Shown here: one piece after another, positions 62,582 to 64,000 of the stretch
Numbering within the stretch: the stretch's first letter is position 1
Layout: each line of letters opens with the position of its first letter
Assembly (NCBI RefSeq): GCF_022370835.2
Contig: NZ_CP092365.1
Location: forward strand, 2,108,001 to 2,172,000
Source: Mycolicibacillus parakoreensis
GTDB taxonomy: Bacteria; Actinomycetota; Actinomycetes; Mycobacteriales; Mycobacteriaceae
Direction: 5' to 3'
Length of the DNA: 64,000 nucleotides
Translations under genes and position numbers: made by a program
Notes under the pieces: model-generated
What the model saw: the letters and a program-made list of their open reading frames with translations, nothing else
Told to the model about the DNA's origin: nothing
The model's database searches: none

Positions 62582-63487
62582 TCAGCCCTCGATCAGCGCC
62601 GCCCGGGCCAGGGTCTGCTCGGCCATCTTCACATGCGCGGCATCGACGAGGACACCGTCGACGCCGACCGCACCGCGCCCGCCCTCGGCGGCCTGCCGAT
62701 AGGCGGCCAGATTGCGTTCGGCCAGCGCGATCTCCTCCTCGGTCGGTGCGTAGACGGCGTTGGCCACCGGCACCTGGTCGGGGTGGATCGCCCACTTGCC
62801 GGTGTAGCCGATCAGCGAGGCCCGCTGGGCGTCACGGCGGTATCCGGTCAGGTCGGCGTAGTCCGGATACGGCGCGTCGATGGCATCGATGCCGGCGATG
62901 CGCGCCGCCACCATGATCTTGTTGCGCGCGTAGTGCCAGAAGTCACCCGGGTACTCCCCCAGCGGGACGAAATTGGTGTCCACCCGCGCACCCTGCGACA
63001 GCGAGAAGTCGCCGACCCCGAAGATCAGCGCGTCCAGACGCGGACTGGCCTTCGCGATGGCCTCCGCGTTCGCCAGCCCCTCGACCTCCTCGATCAGCAC
63101 CTCCAGGCGGATCGAGGTGTCCAGGTGAAGCTTCTCCTCGAGCTGGGTCACCAGCACGTCGACCCACCACACGTCGCGGGCGGTGCGGGCCTTGGGCACG
63201 ATGATGGTGTCCAGGTGGGACCCGGCCCGGGTGACGACCTCGATGACGTCGTCGTGGCACCACGGGGTGTCCAGCGCGTTGATGCGCACCGCACGCGCGG
63301 TGCGGCCCCAGTCCAGATCGGTCAGCGCGCCGATCGCCTTCTCCCGTGATTCGACCTTGTGCTGCGGCGGCACCGCATCCTCGAGGTCGAGGAAGACCAG
63401 GTCGGCGCCGCTGGACAGCGCACGGGCGAACATGTGGTCGTTGGCGGCCGGCACCGCCAGTTCCGAACGGCGCAGCAGTCCGGTCAT
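62582..63487 (-). CDS. HpcH/citrate-lyase-beta-like CoA-ester lyase
   Basis: A 301-residue TIM barrel. LRRSELAVPAANDHMFARAL, DLVFLDLEDAVPPQHK (metal and CoA site), VRINALDTPW, EVLIEEVEGL (metal Glu) and GVGDFSLSQGA (metal Asp) match malyl-CoA, methylmalyl-CoA and citramalyl-CoA lyases. It would cleave a 3-hydroxy-dicarboxylic CoA ester. Near a mutase and CoA-transferases this fits late steps that break a branched C4-C6 unit to central metabolites. ATG at 63487; upstream extension rejected. Confidence 0.9.
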   Translation of the reverse strand: MTGLLRRSELAVPAANDHMFARALSSGADLVFLDLEDAVPPQHKVESREKAIGALTDLDWGRTARAVRINALDTPWCHDDVIEVVTRAGSHLDTIIVPKARTARDVWWVDVLVTQLEEKLHLDTSIRLEVLIEEVEGLANAEAIAKASPRLDALIFGVGDFSLSQGARVDTNFVPLGEYPGDFWHYARNKIMVAARIAGIDAIDAPYPDYADLTGYRRDAQRASLIGYTGKWAIHPDQVPVANAVYAPTEEEIALAERNLAAYRQAAEGGRGAVGVDGVLVDAAHVKMAEQTLARAALIEG

Positions 63488-63506
63488 GGTGAGATCGTCC
63501 CTTCGC

Positions 63507-64000
63507 TCAGAGCACGCCGTCGGCGCGCAGGTCATCGATTTCGGTGGTGGTCAAACCCAGGATCTCGCCGTACACCGCGGCGTTGTGCTCACCGAGCGCC
63601 GGACCCAGGTGCTCGACCCGACCCGACGACGCGGAGAACTTCGGGACCGGCGCCTGCACCGTCATCGCACCGAGGTCCGGATCGTCGGCCCGGACGAAGA
63701 CCTCGCGGTGGCGCAGCTGCTCGTCGGCGACGAGGTCGGCGATGTCATACACCGGCGCGGCGGCGACCTCCGCGGCGTCGAAGACCGCCATCGCCTCCGC
63801 GAGCGTCTTCGACGCGACCCAGTCGGCGACCACCTCGTCGACCTCCCGGGCTCGGGCCAACCGCCGCTGCGGATCGGCGAAGTCGGCGTCGTCGACCAGG
63901 TCCTCGCGGCCGATCGCGGAGAACACCCGCAGCGCCAGCGCGGGCGAACTGCCCGACATCGCCAGCCAGCGCCCGTCGGCGGTCCGGTAGGTGTTGCGCG
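63507..64000 (-). CDS. Family III CoA-transferase, 3' part
   Basis: The frame is open to the right edge, so the N-terminus is missing. Visible are NTYRTADGRWLAMSGSSPALALRVFSAIGRED and the C-terminal VPKFSASSGRVEHLGPALGEHNAAVYGEILGLT, both typical of CaiB/BaiF enzymes. The catalytic Asp lies outside the window. It ends 19 bp before the CoA-ester lyase and is probably co-transcribed with it. Confidence 0.9.
   Translation of the reverse strand, partial: RNTYRTADGRWLAMSGSSPALALRVFSAIGREDLVDDADFADPQRRLARAREVDEVVADWVASKTLAEAMAVFDAAEVAAAPVYDIADLVADEQLRHREVFVRADDPDLGAMTVQAPVPKFSASSGRVEHLGPALGEHNAAVYGEILGLTTTEIDDLRADGVL

Noticed and set aside
1..64000. CRISPR arrays, tRNA or rRNA genes, complete insertion sequences
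   Set aside because: No regularly spaced repeats, cloverleaf-like segments with CCA-adjacent structure, rRNA motifs or transposase genes were seen by eye. A tRNAscan or Infernal run would settle this.

Overview
The window is a high-GC chromosomal segment from a member of the Mycobacteriaceae outside the M. tuberculosis complex. Three things point there. It carries a PE-PPE-EsxM-EsxN cassette of ESX-5 type. Its gene order hisS - metallo-hydrolase - ppiB - rel - apt - substrate-binding protein - secF - secD - yajC - carboxylic acid reductase - ruvB/ruvA/ruvC - yebC - pdxT - tesB - pdxS follows the M. tuberculosis Rv2575-Rv2606c block. It also has many GTG/TTG starts, leaderless-looking promoters and 4-nt ATGA/GTGA overlaps.

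Layout. (1) 1-5.6 kb: 3' end of a zinc metallopeptidase, the PE/PPE/Esx cassette, and a small aldolase module (DapA-like and class II aldolase) divergent from an XRE-cupin regulator across a palindromic operator. (2) 5.6-19.2 kb: core genes with two insertions: two tandem membrane-anchored cyclophilins, and a SecD-like protein that keeps the external P1 region but lacks the six-helix channel domain. (3) 19.3-25.9 kb: a small secreted WWDP-repeat protein, car, a strong hairpin, and ruvCAB. (4) 25.9-31.1 kb: an accessory cluster built around a CbbQ/NorQ-type AAA+ ATPase and a NorD-type VWA protein. It includes two tiny membrane peptides (34 and 41 aa), a polytopic membrane protein, two paralogous TetR regulators with clear operators, and a near-identical copied 3' fragment of the membrane protein gene. 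(5) 31.1-36.5 kb: yebC, an M15 peptidase lipoprotein, an ABC1 kinase, and the pdxS-tesB-pdxT operon. (6) 36.8-64 kb: a CoA-thioester catabolic island that runs off the right edge.

The island holds three acyl-CoA synthetases, two heteromeric acyl-CoA dehydrogenase pairs, two enoyl-CoA hydratase-fold enzymes, three family III CoA-transferases, a ThDP enzyme, an SDR, a thiolase, an F420-type oxidoreductase, a two-subunit B12-dependent mutase, a citrate-lyase-beta-like CoA-ester lyase and several regulators. Nearly all genes overlap or nearly touch, forming a few long operons. A 15-nt motif, consensus GAKAATNTCATTCTC, lies in at least three and probably four of the island promoters. One copy sits inside a perfect 14-bp-arm palindrome between an enoyl-CoA hydratase gene and a TetR gene, so this TetR is the likely regulator. 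The substrate is unknown. The mutase keeps the methylmalonyl-CoA-mutase-type arginine but has lost other active-site motifs that the known mutases share, so it may catalyse an undescribed carbon-skeleton rearrangement.

No tRNA, rRNA, CRISPR array, complete insertion sequence or origin was seen. All family calls come from reading translated sequence and recalled family motifs; no database search was run.
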